Source of the DNA: JANOGU01 sp964499865
GTDB lineage: Bacteria > Pseudomonadota > Alphaproteobacteria > Rhodobacterales > Rhodobacteraceae
Assembly (NCBI GenBank): GCA_964499865.1
Contig: CAZCPY010000022.1
Span: 1 to 31,105, forward strand
Direction of reading: 5' to 3'
DNA length: 31,105 nucleotides
Shown: positions 7,116 through 14,089 of the stretch, one piece after another
How the letters are laid out: the number at the start of each line of letters is the position of its first letter
Position numbering within the stretch: the stretch's first letter is position 1
Notes under the pieces: generated by a model
Seen by the model: the letters and a program-made list of their open reading frames with translations, nothing else
Databases searched by the model: none
What the model was told of the DNA's origin: nothing
Made by a program: the position numbers and the translations under genes

Positions 7116-8312
7116 ATGGCCAGAGCCACGACCCCCCGCGACGGGGACGATACGGCGCTGGACGCAGATCCGCCCGCCCCCGATCCCATCCCGGAGGCCG
7201 AGGTTGTGGACACCCCTGCCGCATCCCCGCCGCGGCCGCCGCCGTCCGCGCCGCGCGGACCCGGCGCCCTGACGCTTCTGCTCGGCGGCGTTGCGGCAGC
7301 GGCGCTCGGCTTTGCCCTGTCGCTGGCGGTGCCCGGAGGCTGGCCCGTCGGCGGGACAGCGGCGCTCGAAACGCGACTGGCCGCGCAGGAGGCCGAGGCT
7401 GCACGCCTCGCCGCCCTGCTGGCCGAACGCCCCGCCCCGCCCGACCTTTCGCCTCTGGCCGATGGCCTAGGCGCTCTTCGCAGGCAGGTCGAATCGCTTC
7501 AGGCCGCCGTCGCCGCCCTGCCGCCCGCAGCGGATGTGCCCGACCCCTCGCCCCGGCTGGAGGCGCTCGACCAGGGCCTGGCCGAGGTCTCGGCCCGCAT
7601 CGACGCGCTGGCCGCCCTGCCCGCGGGCGTAGCCGGCGGCGACCCGGAGGCTGCGGCGCAGCTTGCCCGCGACCTTGCCGCCGTGCGCGCGCAGCTTGCC
7701 GCCCAGCAGGACAGCGCCGCGACCGCCACCGCAGGCATCGCGGCGGCGGTGGAAGAGGCCAAGGCCGCGCTGGCGGCCGCCCGGGCCGAGGCGCAGGCCC
7801 TGCAGGCCGAGGCCACGGCGGCGGTCGCAACCGCCCGGCGGGACGGCGCGCTCGGCCGCATCGCCGCCGCTGTCGACAGCGGCGCGCCCTTCGAGGTGGC
7901 GCTGGCCGACCTGGCAGCCACCGGCGCAGAGCCGCCCGCGGCGCTGACGGCGCTGGCCGTCGGCGGGGCGCCGACGCTTCTGTCCTTGCAGGCCGCCTTT
8001 CCGGACGTCGCCCGCGCCGCGCTTGAGGCCAGCCTGCGCGCCGACATGGGCGAGACGACGATGGACCGCATCGGTAGCTTCCTGCGCACCCAGACCGGCG
8101 CGCGGTCGCTGACCCCGCGCGAGGGGAACGACCCCGATGCCGTGCTGTCGCGGGCCGAGGCGCGGCTGGCGGCCGGCGATCTGGCGGGCACGCTGGCCGA
8201 ACTGGGCAATCTGCCCGGCCCCGGTCAGGCCGCCGTCGCCGACTGGGCGGCGCGCGCGCAGGCCCGGCTGGATGCGGCGCAGGCCGTCGCCACGCTGATG
8301 GCGGCGCCATGA
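7116..8312 (+). CDS. Mic60/mitofilin-like inner-membrane protein (COG4223)
   Basis: This is a 398-residue protein with an acidic, proline-rich N-terminus (about 1-48, cytoplasmic). One transmembrane helix lies near 50-72 (LTLLLGGVAAAALGFALSLAV). A long alanine-rich coiled coil spans about 78-250, and a C-terminal segment (about 255-398) is of the mitofilin-signature type. Alphaproteobacterial Mic60 is the bacterial ancestor of the mitochondrial cristae-junction protein. It deforms membranes and is linked to outer-membrane contacts and intracytoplasmic membranes, and is typically encoded beside hemD and hemY. A GAGGGAG ribosome binding site lies about 9 bases before the ATG. The 74-base gap after hemD contains a possible internal promoter (TTGAAG, 17 bases, CTACCC). 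Its stop overlaps the hemY start (ATGA). Confidence 0.85.
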   Translation: MARATTPRDGDDTALDADPPAPDPIPEAEVVDTPAASPPRPPPSAPRGPGALTLLLGGVAAAALGFALSLAVPGGWPVGGTAALETRLAAQEAEAARLAALLAERPAPPDLSPLADGLGALRRQVESLQAAVAALPPAADVPDPSPRLEALDQGLAEVSARIDALAALPAGVAGGDPEAAAQLARDLAAVRAQLAAQQDSAATATAGIAAAVEEAKAALAAARAEAQALQAEATAAVATARRDGALGRIAAAVDSGAPFEVALADLAATGAEPPAALTALAVGGAPTLLSLQAAFPDVARAALEASLRADMGETTMDRIGSFLRTQTGARSLTPREGNDPDAVLSRAEARLAAGDLAGTLAELGNLPGPGQAAVADWAARAQARLDAAQAVATLMAAP

Positions 8313-9712
8313 TCTGGTCGCTGGTCAAGGTCCTGCTGTTCGTCACCGTGACCGCCGCGCTGGCCCTGGGCGCCGCCTGGCTGCTGGACAGCGGGGGTGG
8401 GCTGCGGCTGGCCGTCGGGGGGTGGGAATTCACGCTGGGGCCCCTGCAGGCGGCGATTGCCGCCGTGCTGCTCGTGGCGCTGGTCTGGCTGTTGCTGAAG
8501 GCGGTCGCCCTGTCCGTCGCCGTCCTGCGGTTCCTGAGCGGGGACGAAACCGCGATCAGCCGCTATTTCGACCGCAACCGCGAGCGCAAGGGCTATCAGG
8601 CTCTGACCGAGGGGATGCTGGCACTCGCCGCGGGCGAGCCGCGCACCGCGCTGGTGCGGGCGCAGCGGGCGGAACGCTACCTCGGGCGGCCGGAGCTGAC
8701 CATGCTGCTGACGGCGCAGGCGGCGGAACTGTCGGGCGATGCCAGGCGCGCGACCGAGGCCTACAAGGCGCTGCTGGCCGACGACCGCACCCGCTTTGTC
8801 GGCGTGCGCGGCCTGATGCGGCAGAAGCTGGCCGAGGGCGACACGGCGGTGGCGCTCAAGCTGGCCGAAAAGGCGTTTGCGCTCAAGCCGCAGCACGCCG
8901 AGACGCAGGACATCCTGCTGCGGCTGCAATCCGACAGCGCCGACTGGAAGGGCGCGCGGGCGACGCTGGGCGCCAAGCTCAGGACCGGAACCCTGCCGCG
9001 CGACGTCTGGCGCCGCCGCGAGGCGGTGATGGCGCTGCAGGAGGCCAGGGTCGTGCTGGACGAAGACGCGAGCCTCGAGGCCCGCGAGGCCGCCATCGCC
9101 GCGCACAGGCTTTCGCCCGACCTCATCCCCGCCGCGGCGATGGCGGCGCGCGCGCTGGTCGCCAGGGGCGATGCCAAAGGCGCGACGCGGCTGCTCCGCA
9201 AGGCCTGGGAGGCCCGCCCGCACCCCGACCTGGCCGCCGCCTTCGCCGAAATCGCACCGGACGAGACGCCCGCCGACAGGCTGAAACGCTTCCGCACGCT
9301 GACCGCGGTGCAACCCGAGGCCGAGGAGACGCGGCTTCTGCTGGCCGAGCTGTCGATCACCGCCGAGGACTTTCCCGCCGCCCGCCGCGCTTTGGGCGAC
9401 CTGCCCGAACGCCACCCCACGACGCGCGTTCTGGCGATCATGGCGGCGGTGGAGCGTGGCGAAGGCGCGCCGGACGAGGTGGTGCGCGGCTGGCTGGCGC
9501 GTGCGGTGACCGCCCCGCGCGGACCGCAATGGTGCTGCGACAAGTGCCAGGCCATCCACGCCCAATGGGCGCCGGTCTGCAGCAACTGCGGCGGCTTCGA
9601 CACGCTGAGCTGGCGCGAACCGGCCGAGACGACCGGCGCCTCGGCCACCGGCGCGGAACTGCTGCCGCTGCTGGTCCGCGGCCCGGCGGCACCGCGTCAG
9701 GACGGCACCTGA
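8309..9712 (+). CDS. hemY: HemY-like TPR membrane protein with C-terminal Cys4 ribbon
   Basis: This is a 467-residue inner-membrane protein (the proteobacterial HemY of COG3898, not the Gram-positive protoporphyrinogen oxidase). Two hydrophobic helices (about 4-26 and 46-73) are followed by FDRNRERKGYQALTEGMLAL, the start of the HemY_N region. Helical TPR-like repeats extend to about residue 400. The C-terminus has two CxxC pairs, C410/C413 (CDKC) and C424/C427 (CSNC), with conserved tryptophans around them (WCCDKC, QWAP, LSWRE). This is a rubredoxin/zinc-ribbon-like arrangement. The protein is thought to scaffold haem-biosynthesis or envelope complexes, and its exact role is unsettled. It is coupled to mic60 by a 4-base overlap. 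Confidence 0.85.
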   Translation: MIWSLVKVLLFVTVTAALALGAAWLLDSGGGLRLAVGGWEFTLGPLQAAIAAVLLVALVWLLLKAVALSVAVLRFLSGDETAISRYFDRNRERKGYQALTEGMLALAAGEPRTALVRAQRAERYLGRPELTMLLTAQAAELSGDARRATEAYKALLADDRTRFVGVRGLMRQKLAEGDTAVALKLAEKAFALKPQHAETQDILLRLQSDSADWKGARATLGAKLRTGTLPRDVWRRREAVMALQEARVVLDEDASLEAREAAIAAHRLSPDLIPAAAMAARALVARGDAKGATRLLRKAWEARPHPDLAAAFAEIAPDETPADRLKRFRTLTAVQPEAEETRLLLAELSITAEDFPAARRALGDLPERHPTTRVLAIMAAVERGEGAPDEVVRGWLARAVTAPRGPQWCCDKCQAIHAQWAPVCSNCGGFDTLSWREPAETTGASATGAELLPLLVRGPAAPRQDGT

Positions 9713-9727
9713 CCGGCGGCGTCAGGG

Positions 9728-9756
9728 TTGACCTGACCGGGGCCAGCGCATAGACG
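9728..9756 (+). promoter_or_regulatory. Promoter of tRNA-Thr
   Basis: TTGACC (9728-9733), a 17-base spacer and TAGACG (9751-9756) end ten bases before the tRNA. This places the transcription start a few bases upstream of the mature 5' end. A small hairpin (GTCAGG 9721-9726 with CCTGAC 9732-9737) overlaps the -35 box and could end hemY transcripts. Confidence 0.6.
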
Positions 9757-9765
9757 GGCGCCGTC

Positions 9766-9841
9766 GCCGCAGTAGCTCAGCTGGTAGAGCACGTCATTCG
9801 TAATGATGGGGTCGGGGGTTCGAGTCCCTTCTGCGGCACCA
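9766..9841 (+). tRNA. tRNA-Thr, anticodon CGT
   Basis: The cloverleaf is complete. The acceptor GCCGCAG pairs with CTGCGGC, the D arm is GCTC/GAGC around AGCTGGTA, and the anticodon stem is CGTCA/TGATG around the loop TTCGTAA (anticodon CGT, reading ACG). The T arm is GGGGG TTCGAGT CCCTT, the discriminator base is A, and CCA is encoded (9839-9841). It lies between hemY and the convergent flgD. No integrase or attachment repeat was seen next to it. Confidence 0.97.
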
Positions 9842-9858
9842 ACCCCTTGCACCGGACC

Positions 9859-10518
9859 CTATGCGCGGCGCAGCGCCAGCAGGTCGGCGGCGGGTAGCCG
9901 GATGCCGCCCTGCAGCACCAGCGTGACCGCATCGCCGTCGCGCCGCACCTCGTCGACGCGGCCGTAGGTGCCGACCGGCTGTGTCGACAGCTGCGTGTCG
10001 CCCGCGTAGCTTTCCAGCGACAGCGAATAGACCCCCCGCTGAAGCGGGGCGCCGGTGATGTCGGTGCCTGACCAGGATACCGCGCCCGCCGCCACATCCT
10101 CGCGCGCAACAACCTGGCCCGACAGGTTCCGGACCACCAGCACCCCGCGGTCGGCGCCGTTCGCCAGTTCGGCGGAAATCTCGGGTGCCGTCGTCCCGTC
10201 GTACCAGACCGGCCCTGCCGACAGCGCCATCTGCCCCACGGACCCGGCGAGGTCGGTCAGCCCGGTCAGCGCATAGCGACCGATCAGGTCCTCGATCAGC
10301 TGGTTGGTGCGGGTCTGCTGCTCCACCCCCGAAAAGGTGGCGAGCTGCACCGCGTAGTCGGCCGAATCGATGGGGTTCAGCGGGTCCTGGTTCTGCATCT
10401 GCACCGTCAGCATGCGCAGGAAGGTCTCGTAATCCGAGGGCTTGTCCTGCGCCGCATCGCGGGCGGCGCGGGTGGTGGCGGTGGTGGCGGTGGTGACGGG
10501 CGAGAGGGCGTCGATCAT
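9859..10518 (-). CDS. flgD: Flagellar hook capping protein FlgD
   Basis: FlgD forms the temporary cap that guides assembly of hook subunits. The protein has 219 residues. The Thr/Ala-rich secreted N-terminus is followed by DYETFLRMLTVQMQNQDPLNP (about 29-49), the signature of FlgD, and by ATFSGVEQQTRTNQLI. The middle is a Tudor/FnIII-like strand region (VGQMALSAG, GVLVVRNLSGQVV, YSLSLESY) and the end is VTLVLQGGIRLPAADLLAL. ATG 10518 follows the fliK stop by 16 bases, so it is co-transcribed with fliK. Confidence 0.95.
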   Translation of the reverse strand: MIDALSPVTTATTATTRAARDAAQDKPSDYETFLRMLTVQMQNQDPLNPIDSADYAVQLATFSGVEQQTRTNQLIEDLIGRYALTGLTDLAGSVGQMALSAGPVWYDGTTAPEISAELANGADRGVLVVRNLSGQVVAREDVAAGAVSWSGTDITGAPLQRGVYSLSLESYAGDTQLSTQPVGTYGRVDEVRRDGDAVTLVLQGGIRLPAADLLALRRA

Positions 10519-10534
10519 CGGGGGCTTCCGGAGG

Positions 10535-13102
10535 TCAGAGGCGGAGGTGAAGGCCGGTCGTGGCGGCCACGGGCGGCGGGGCAAGGGCCGGGGTCTCGGG
10601 CGCCGGGGGGCGCGGGTCGGGCGGCGCACCCCCCGGCCGATCCTGTCCGCCCGCCGTGCCGTCCCGACCGGCAAAGCTGAGGCTGGTCTGGGCAAAGCCC
10701 GCGGCGCGCAGGTCGGCGAGCAGGCTGTCGCCGTGGCGGCGCAGAAGGTCCAGGGTCTCGGGCCGTTCGGCGATCACCTGCACGCGCAGATGCTCGCCCT
10801 CGCGCGCCAGCGAAAGCTGCACCTCGCCAAGTTCGGCGGGGGCAAGCGTCACCTCGATCGTTCCGGCGCCGGGGCCAGCGGCGATGCTGACGGCCAGCGC
10901 GCCCAGGCCCTGCGGCGGCACCGGTGCGGCCGCAACCGCCGTCGGCGCGGCGGAGGTGCCGGCCGGCGCGGCCGGGCCGGGTGCCGGACCAGCCTCGGGG
11001 GCAGCCAGTTCGAGGGACGCGGGAGGGCTGTCGAGGATGAAGTCGGCAGGCAGGGACGGCAGGGGCACCGCGGCGGCGGGCGGCTCGGCCGTCGGGGGCG
11101 GCAAATCCGGGCCCTCCGGTGGCCGGGGTTCCATCGCTGCGGCAGGCTCTGGCTGGCCCGGGACGCCGACGCCGGCACGTCCGGCAACCCCCAACGCGAG
11201 CACGCTGCGCAGGATGGGGATGGCCTGTCCGCCGGGCAACGGGTCGCGCGGGGCCGAAGGCCGGCCCGCATCGGTTGACACCGGCGGCCGCGCCGGGGCG
11301 AGCAGCGCGGCGAGCATGGCGGCGGTCGGGCCGGCGTCCCGGGGTGCGTCCGAAGGCGCGTCTGGGGGCGCGTCTGGGGGCGCGGGCGGCGCCTTTCCGG
11401 TCGCGGGGGGTGTCGGCTCGGGGTTCCGGGGCCGCAGCGGCGCGCCGTCAAGGACCTCGACGGCCGCAAGCGGAAGGACGGACGGCAAGGCGCGGTCCCG
11501 ATCTTTCGCCACGGGCTTGCCGGTCAGCTCCCCTGCCACGCCCGTCGCCCCGGACCCTGGTGCCGGTTCCGCCGCAGGCAGCGGCGGCGATGCGGTCACC
11601 CCGGCGGCCTGGGGCGCGGGCGCGGTCCCCTGCGCCGGGCGCAATCCTGCCGGCGCGGCGAGGGGGGAAGGTGGCGCGGCGTAAACCGTGTCGGGGAGGC
11701 CGGTCGTCCCGGGCCCGGTTGCGAGGGTCGACGGGGTGGCCGATGCCATCGCCTCCGCGGACGGTGCAGGGGGGGCAGGTGGCGGGGCGGGGCGGGGTGC
11801 CGGACCCGGAAGCGCCGGTGCGGCGGCAGCCGGGCGACCGGGTTGGTCAACGGCAGCCGGGACTACGGTCGCCGCCAGGGTCTGCGCGGCGCCGCCGGTC
11901 GGCTGCGGGGTCATGACGGGCACAGGTGCCGCCGACGAGGCGACCGCCCGGGCGCGCGGCGCAGCGGGCTGACCTCCGGCTTCGCGCGGGCGCTGGGTGA
12001 CCTCGACCAGGGGCATCGGCAGGGCGCGTGGCGCGCCGGCAGCGGCGGGGACGGTTTCCTTCCGGGCAGGCAAAGGCGGACGCAAGGGCAGGCCCGCATC
12101 AGCGCGGTCCGCTGCCGACTCCGGTGCGGGTGCGAAGCCGGTGACGGCCGAGGGGTCGCGCCCGACCGGCGGCGCAGGTGCGGCGGGCGCTTCCGGCATG
12201 GGCCGCTGGGATGCCGGGCGGGCAGGTGCCGTCTTGGCCGGGGGCGCAGAGACCGGTTGCGCGGGGCGGGTCCTGTCATCCTCGGGCGAGGTGTCGGCGG
12301 AAGCGGCAGCCTCTGCGCCGGTCCCCGCGGATGCCGGAAGCGCCGTTGCCACCGCCGGCGCGCCTTTCGAAGCCGCCTTCTCCGGCTGCGCCAGATCCGC
12401 CGGAGGTGACGCGGGAGCCGGACCGACCCCGGCAAGCTTCGGCGCGCCCGGAGGCGGCAACCGCGTCGCTTCCCCTGCGGAGGCCGGACTGGCCGGAACA
12501 GGCGCCGCGCCCGCCGGCCTGAGCGGCGTTCCGCGGACCGGAGCGGCCCTGGTCGCCGGCGCGTCGGCCGCGGGCGCCTGACCGGTGGAGCGGACGGACG
12601 CCACAGCCCTTGGTTCCGCGGGCGGCGGCGGGGCGGCCGGCGCGGCGACGGCGGCCGGTGCCAGCGCGACGGGTCCTCTGGCAGCGTCGGGCAGCGATGG
12701 AGGCATCGCGGACGGAGGCACCTCAGCCGACGGCACCGGCGGCATGGCGTCAGGCGGCATCTCCGCCGCGGCATCGGACGTGCCGGGTGCCGCGGGGGCG
12801 GTGACCGCCGGGAACGGCGGCCCGACCGGCAGGGGAGGGAAGGCGACCTCGGCCGTCATGGCCATGTCGGGCGCCGGGGGGTCGCCGGCCAGCTTCGGCA
12901 AGGCGGGCGAAAGCGGCGCGGCGTCGGGCGGCGGCGGCGTTTGCGGGCTGACGGCCAGGCCGGTGACCGGCGTGACGAGAGCCGGCGCACGGACCGCGGC
13001 GCCTGCGACCAGACGGCCGAAGTCGCCCGTCCCGGGTGGCAGGTCGGCCCGTTCGGCGACGGGCATCAGCGGCGGCGTGGGCATGCCGAGGGCCTGGATC
13101 AT
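10535..13102 (-). CDS. fliK: Flagellar hook-length control protein FliK
   Basis: This is an 855-residue secreted molecular ruler. Almost all of it up to about residue 720 is low-complexity Pro/Ala-rich sequence with no fold that can be recognised. The C-terminal Flg_hook domain (about 733-815) is clear: TIEVTLAPAELGEVQLSLA, then LRVQVIAERPETLDLLRRH and LLADLRAAGF, the form that contacts FlhB to switch export specificity. It is much longer than the roughly 400 residues of enteric FliK, through expansion of the disordered ruler. Short tandem repeats (for example DAPPDAPSDAP, 11341-11391) lie inside it. Start ATG 13102 is tentative because no strong ribosome binding site is visible. It is divergent from the flgJ-type gene. 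Confidence 0.88.
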   Translation of the reverse strand: MIQALGMPTPPLMPVAERADLPPGTGDFGRLVAGAAVRAPALVTPVTGLAVSPQTPPPPDAAPLSPALPKLAGDPPAPDMAMTAEVAFPPLPVGPPFPAVTAPAAPGTSDAAAEMPPDAMPPVPSAEVPPSAMPPSLPDAARGPVALAPAAVAAPAAPPPPAEPRAVASVRSTGQAPAADAPATRAAPVRGTPLRPAGAAPVPASPASAGEATRLPPPGAPKLAGVGPAPASPPADLAQPEKAASKGAPAVATALPASAGTGAEAAASADTSPEDDRTRPAQPVSAPPAKTAPARPASQRPMPEAPAAPAPPVGRDPSAVTGFAPAPESAADRADAGLPLRPPLPARKETVPAAAGAPRALPMPLVEVTQRPREAGGQPAAPRARAVASSAAPVPVMTPQPTGGAAQTLAATVVPAAVDQPGRPAAAAPALPGPAPRPAPPPAPPAPSAEAMASATPSTLATGPGTTGLPDTVYAAPPSPLAAPAGLRPAQGTAPAPQAAGVTASPPLPAAEPAPGSGATGVAGELTGKPVAKDRDRALPSVLPLAAVEVLDGAPLRPRNPEPTPPATGKAPPAPPDAPPDAPSDAPRDAGPTAAMLAALLAPARPPVSTDAGRPSAPRDPLPGGQAIPILRSVLALGVAGRAGVGVPGQPEPAAAMEPRPPEGPDLPPPTAEPPAAAVPLPSLPADFILDSPPASLELAAPEAGPAPGPAAPAGTSAAPTAVAAAPVPPQGLGALAVSIAAGPGAGTIEVTLAPAELGEVQLSLAREGEHLRVQVIAERPETLDLLRRHGDSLLADLRAAGFAQTSLSFAGRDGTAGGQDRPGGAPPDPRPPAPETPALAPPPVAATTGLHLRL

Positions 13103-13136
13103 GGCGCAAGTCCCGACTTCTGTCGTGACCTGACCG

Positions 13137-13167
13137 TTACCCCGCCGATGCTTACCGACTGTTTACC
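13137..13167. promoter_or_regulatory. TTAC direct repeats between divergent flagellar genes (CtrA-like box)
   Basis: The 109-base gap between fliK and the flgJ-type gene holds TTAC at 13152-13155 and again at 13163-13166. Seven bases lie between them, and a further TTAC is at 13137-13140. TTAA-N7-TTAA is the CtrA consensus; each half site here differs in the last base. CtrA controls flagellar genes in many Rhodobacterales. A small hairpin (CCGCA/TGCGG, about 13183-13195) follows. No clean sigma-54 or sigma-28 promoter was found in the gap. Confidence 0.35.
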
Positions 13168-13211
13168 GCCATCCCGCAGAATGCGGAAAATTCGCACCGG
13201 AGACTGCTTCC

Positions 13212-13520
13212 GTGATCGCCGATCCCGCCCAGCCCGCCCTTCCCGCCCTTCCCGCCCTTCCCGTCCAGCCCGCCCGCCCGCCCGAAGAGGCCGTCCTGCG
13301 CGCCAAGGCCGAGGAGATGGAGGCTGCCTTCCTTGCAGAAATGCTGTCCTTTGCGGGGCTTGGCACCACGCCGCAGGCCTTTGGCGGCGGCGTGGGCGAA
13401 ACGCAGTTCGCCTCGTTCCTGCGCCAGGCGCAGGCGGAAGAGATGGTCGCCGCGGGCGGCATCGGCCTGGCCGAATCGATCTTCCGCGCGCTGACCCAGG
13501 GCCGCGATGACCCCGCCTGA
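13212..13520 (+). CDS. Rod-binding protein (FlgJ N-terminal domain type)
   Basis: This protein of 102 residues starts at GTG, with GGAG about 11 bases upstream. It corresponds to the rod-binding half of FlgJ: EMEAAFLAEMLSFAGL, then GGGVGETQFASFLRQAQAEEMVAAGGIGLAESIFRAL, which is the core of the rod-binding domain. The muramidase half of enteric FlgJ is absent, as in most alphaproteobacteria. It probably acts as rod cap or scaffold in the periplasm. The N-terminus encodes three exact PAL units from a 9-base tandem repeat (13233-13259). Its 3' end overlaps the next gene by 14 bases. Confidence 0.85.
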   Translation: MIADPAQPALPALPALPVQPARPPEEAVLRAKAEEMEAAFLAEMLSFAGLGTTPQAFGGGVGETQFASFLRQAQAEEMVAAGGIGLAESIFRALTQGRDDPA

Positions 13521-13839
13521 CACGTTGCGGGACCTTCTGCTGGCGGTGCAGCAGGCCCTGGATTCGGGGGACCGGGCGGCGCTTGCAACGGCGGCCGAGG
13601 CGATCCAGGCCGCGCTGGATGCCGGCGTCGCACGGCCCGATGCGGCGGCGGCGGCGGCGCTGCGGAAGATCGCCGAACGCAACGCCGCGCGGCTGGAGGC
13701 GACCGCCCGCGGCCTGCGTGTCGCTGGGCCGGGGATGGCCGAGATCCGCACGGCGCGCACGGGCGGCGCGACCTACAACGGCCAGGGCCAGCGCGTCGCC
13801 CTGGGCGGCGCCGACCTCGCCCTCCGCGCGCGCGTCTGA
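13507..13839 (+). CDS. FlgN-like flagellar protein (possible export chaperone)
   Basis: This protein of 110 residues is mostly helical: LRDLLLAVQQALDSGDRAALATAAEAIQ, then AAAAALRKIAERNAARLEATARGLR. A short polar tail follows (TYNGQGQRVAL). Helical content, length and position straight after the rod-binding gene suggest a FlgN-type chaperone for hook-associated proteins. The TYNGQGQR tail is typical of alphaproteobacterial proteins annotated this way. Sequence alone does not prove the chaperone role. It overlaps the preceding gene by 14 bases, which suggests coupled translation. Confidence 0.55.
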   Translation: MTPPDTLRDLLLAVQQALDSGDRAALATAAEAIQAALDAGVARPDAAAAAALRKIAERNAARLEATARGLRVAGPGMAEIRTARTGGATYNGQGQRVALGGADLALRARV

Positions 13840-13926
13840 CGCGCAAGGGGACGGCACGGGACGGCACGCGGCTGCGGCCGGCTTGCTAAAATTGCAGGGG
13901 AATTGCGCGGCGGCGGACCGCGGGCC

Positions 13927-13957
13927 TTAGCGAAGGCTTAGCACTTCCGGCCGATCA
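13927..13957 (+). promoter_or_regulatory. Candidate flagellin promoter: TTAG-N7-TTAG repeat and sigma-28-like -10
   Basis: The 250-base gap before flagellin holds GCCGATCA (13950-13957), one base from the sigma-28 -10 consensus GCCGATAA. No good TAAA is present at the expected -35 distance. In the -35 position there is a direct repeat instead, TTAG at 13927-13930 and 13938-13941 separated by 7 bases, the spacing of a CtrA box. The leader from here to the start codon would be about 125 nt. It contains small hairpins (for example CCGC/GCGG at about 14029-14043) and AAGGAA just before the ATG. Confidence 0.4.
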
Positions 13958-14089
13958 ACAGGGTGCATCCCGGAACGGGGTGGCGCGCGGGGCGGCTTGG
14001 TCCGGCGCAGGGGCCAGAACGCCATGTCCGCCGCCTGAAAGCGGCCTCATCCGCCCGCGCAAAGCGCCGGGCTGCACAAGGAAACGCGC

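Noticed and set aside
6277..8433. N-terminal extension of tsaD to more than 1000 residues
   Set aside because: The frame is open only because of high GC. It runs through hemD and mic60 on the other strand, while TsaD starts cleanly at MQTLTFLGIESSCDD.
9766..9841. tRNA-Thr as an integration site of a genomic island
   Set aside because: No integrase, no direct repeat of the tRNA 3' end and no change in composition nearby; the flanks are core genes.
13865..13915. Sigma-54 promoter before flagellin (GGCTTGCTAAAATTGC)
   Set aside because: The distance between GG and GC is 12 bases instead of the required 10.
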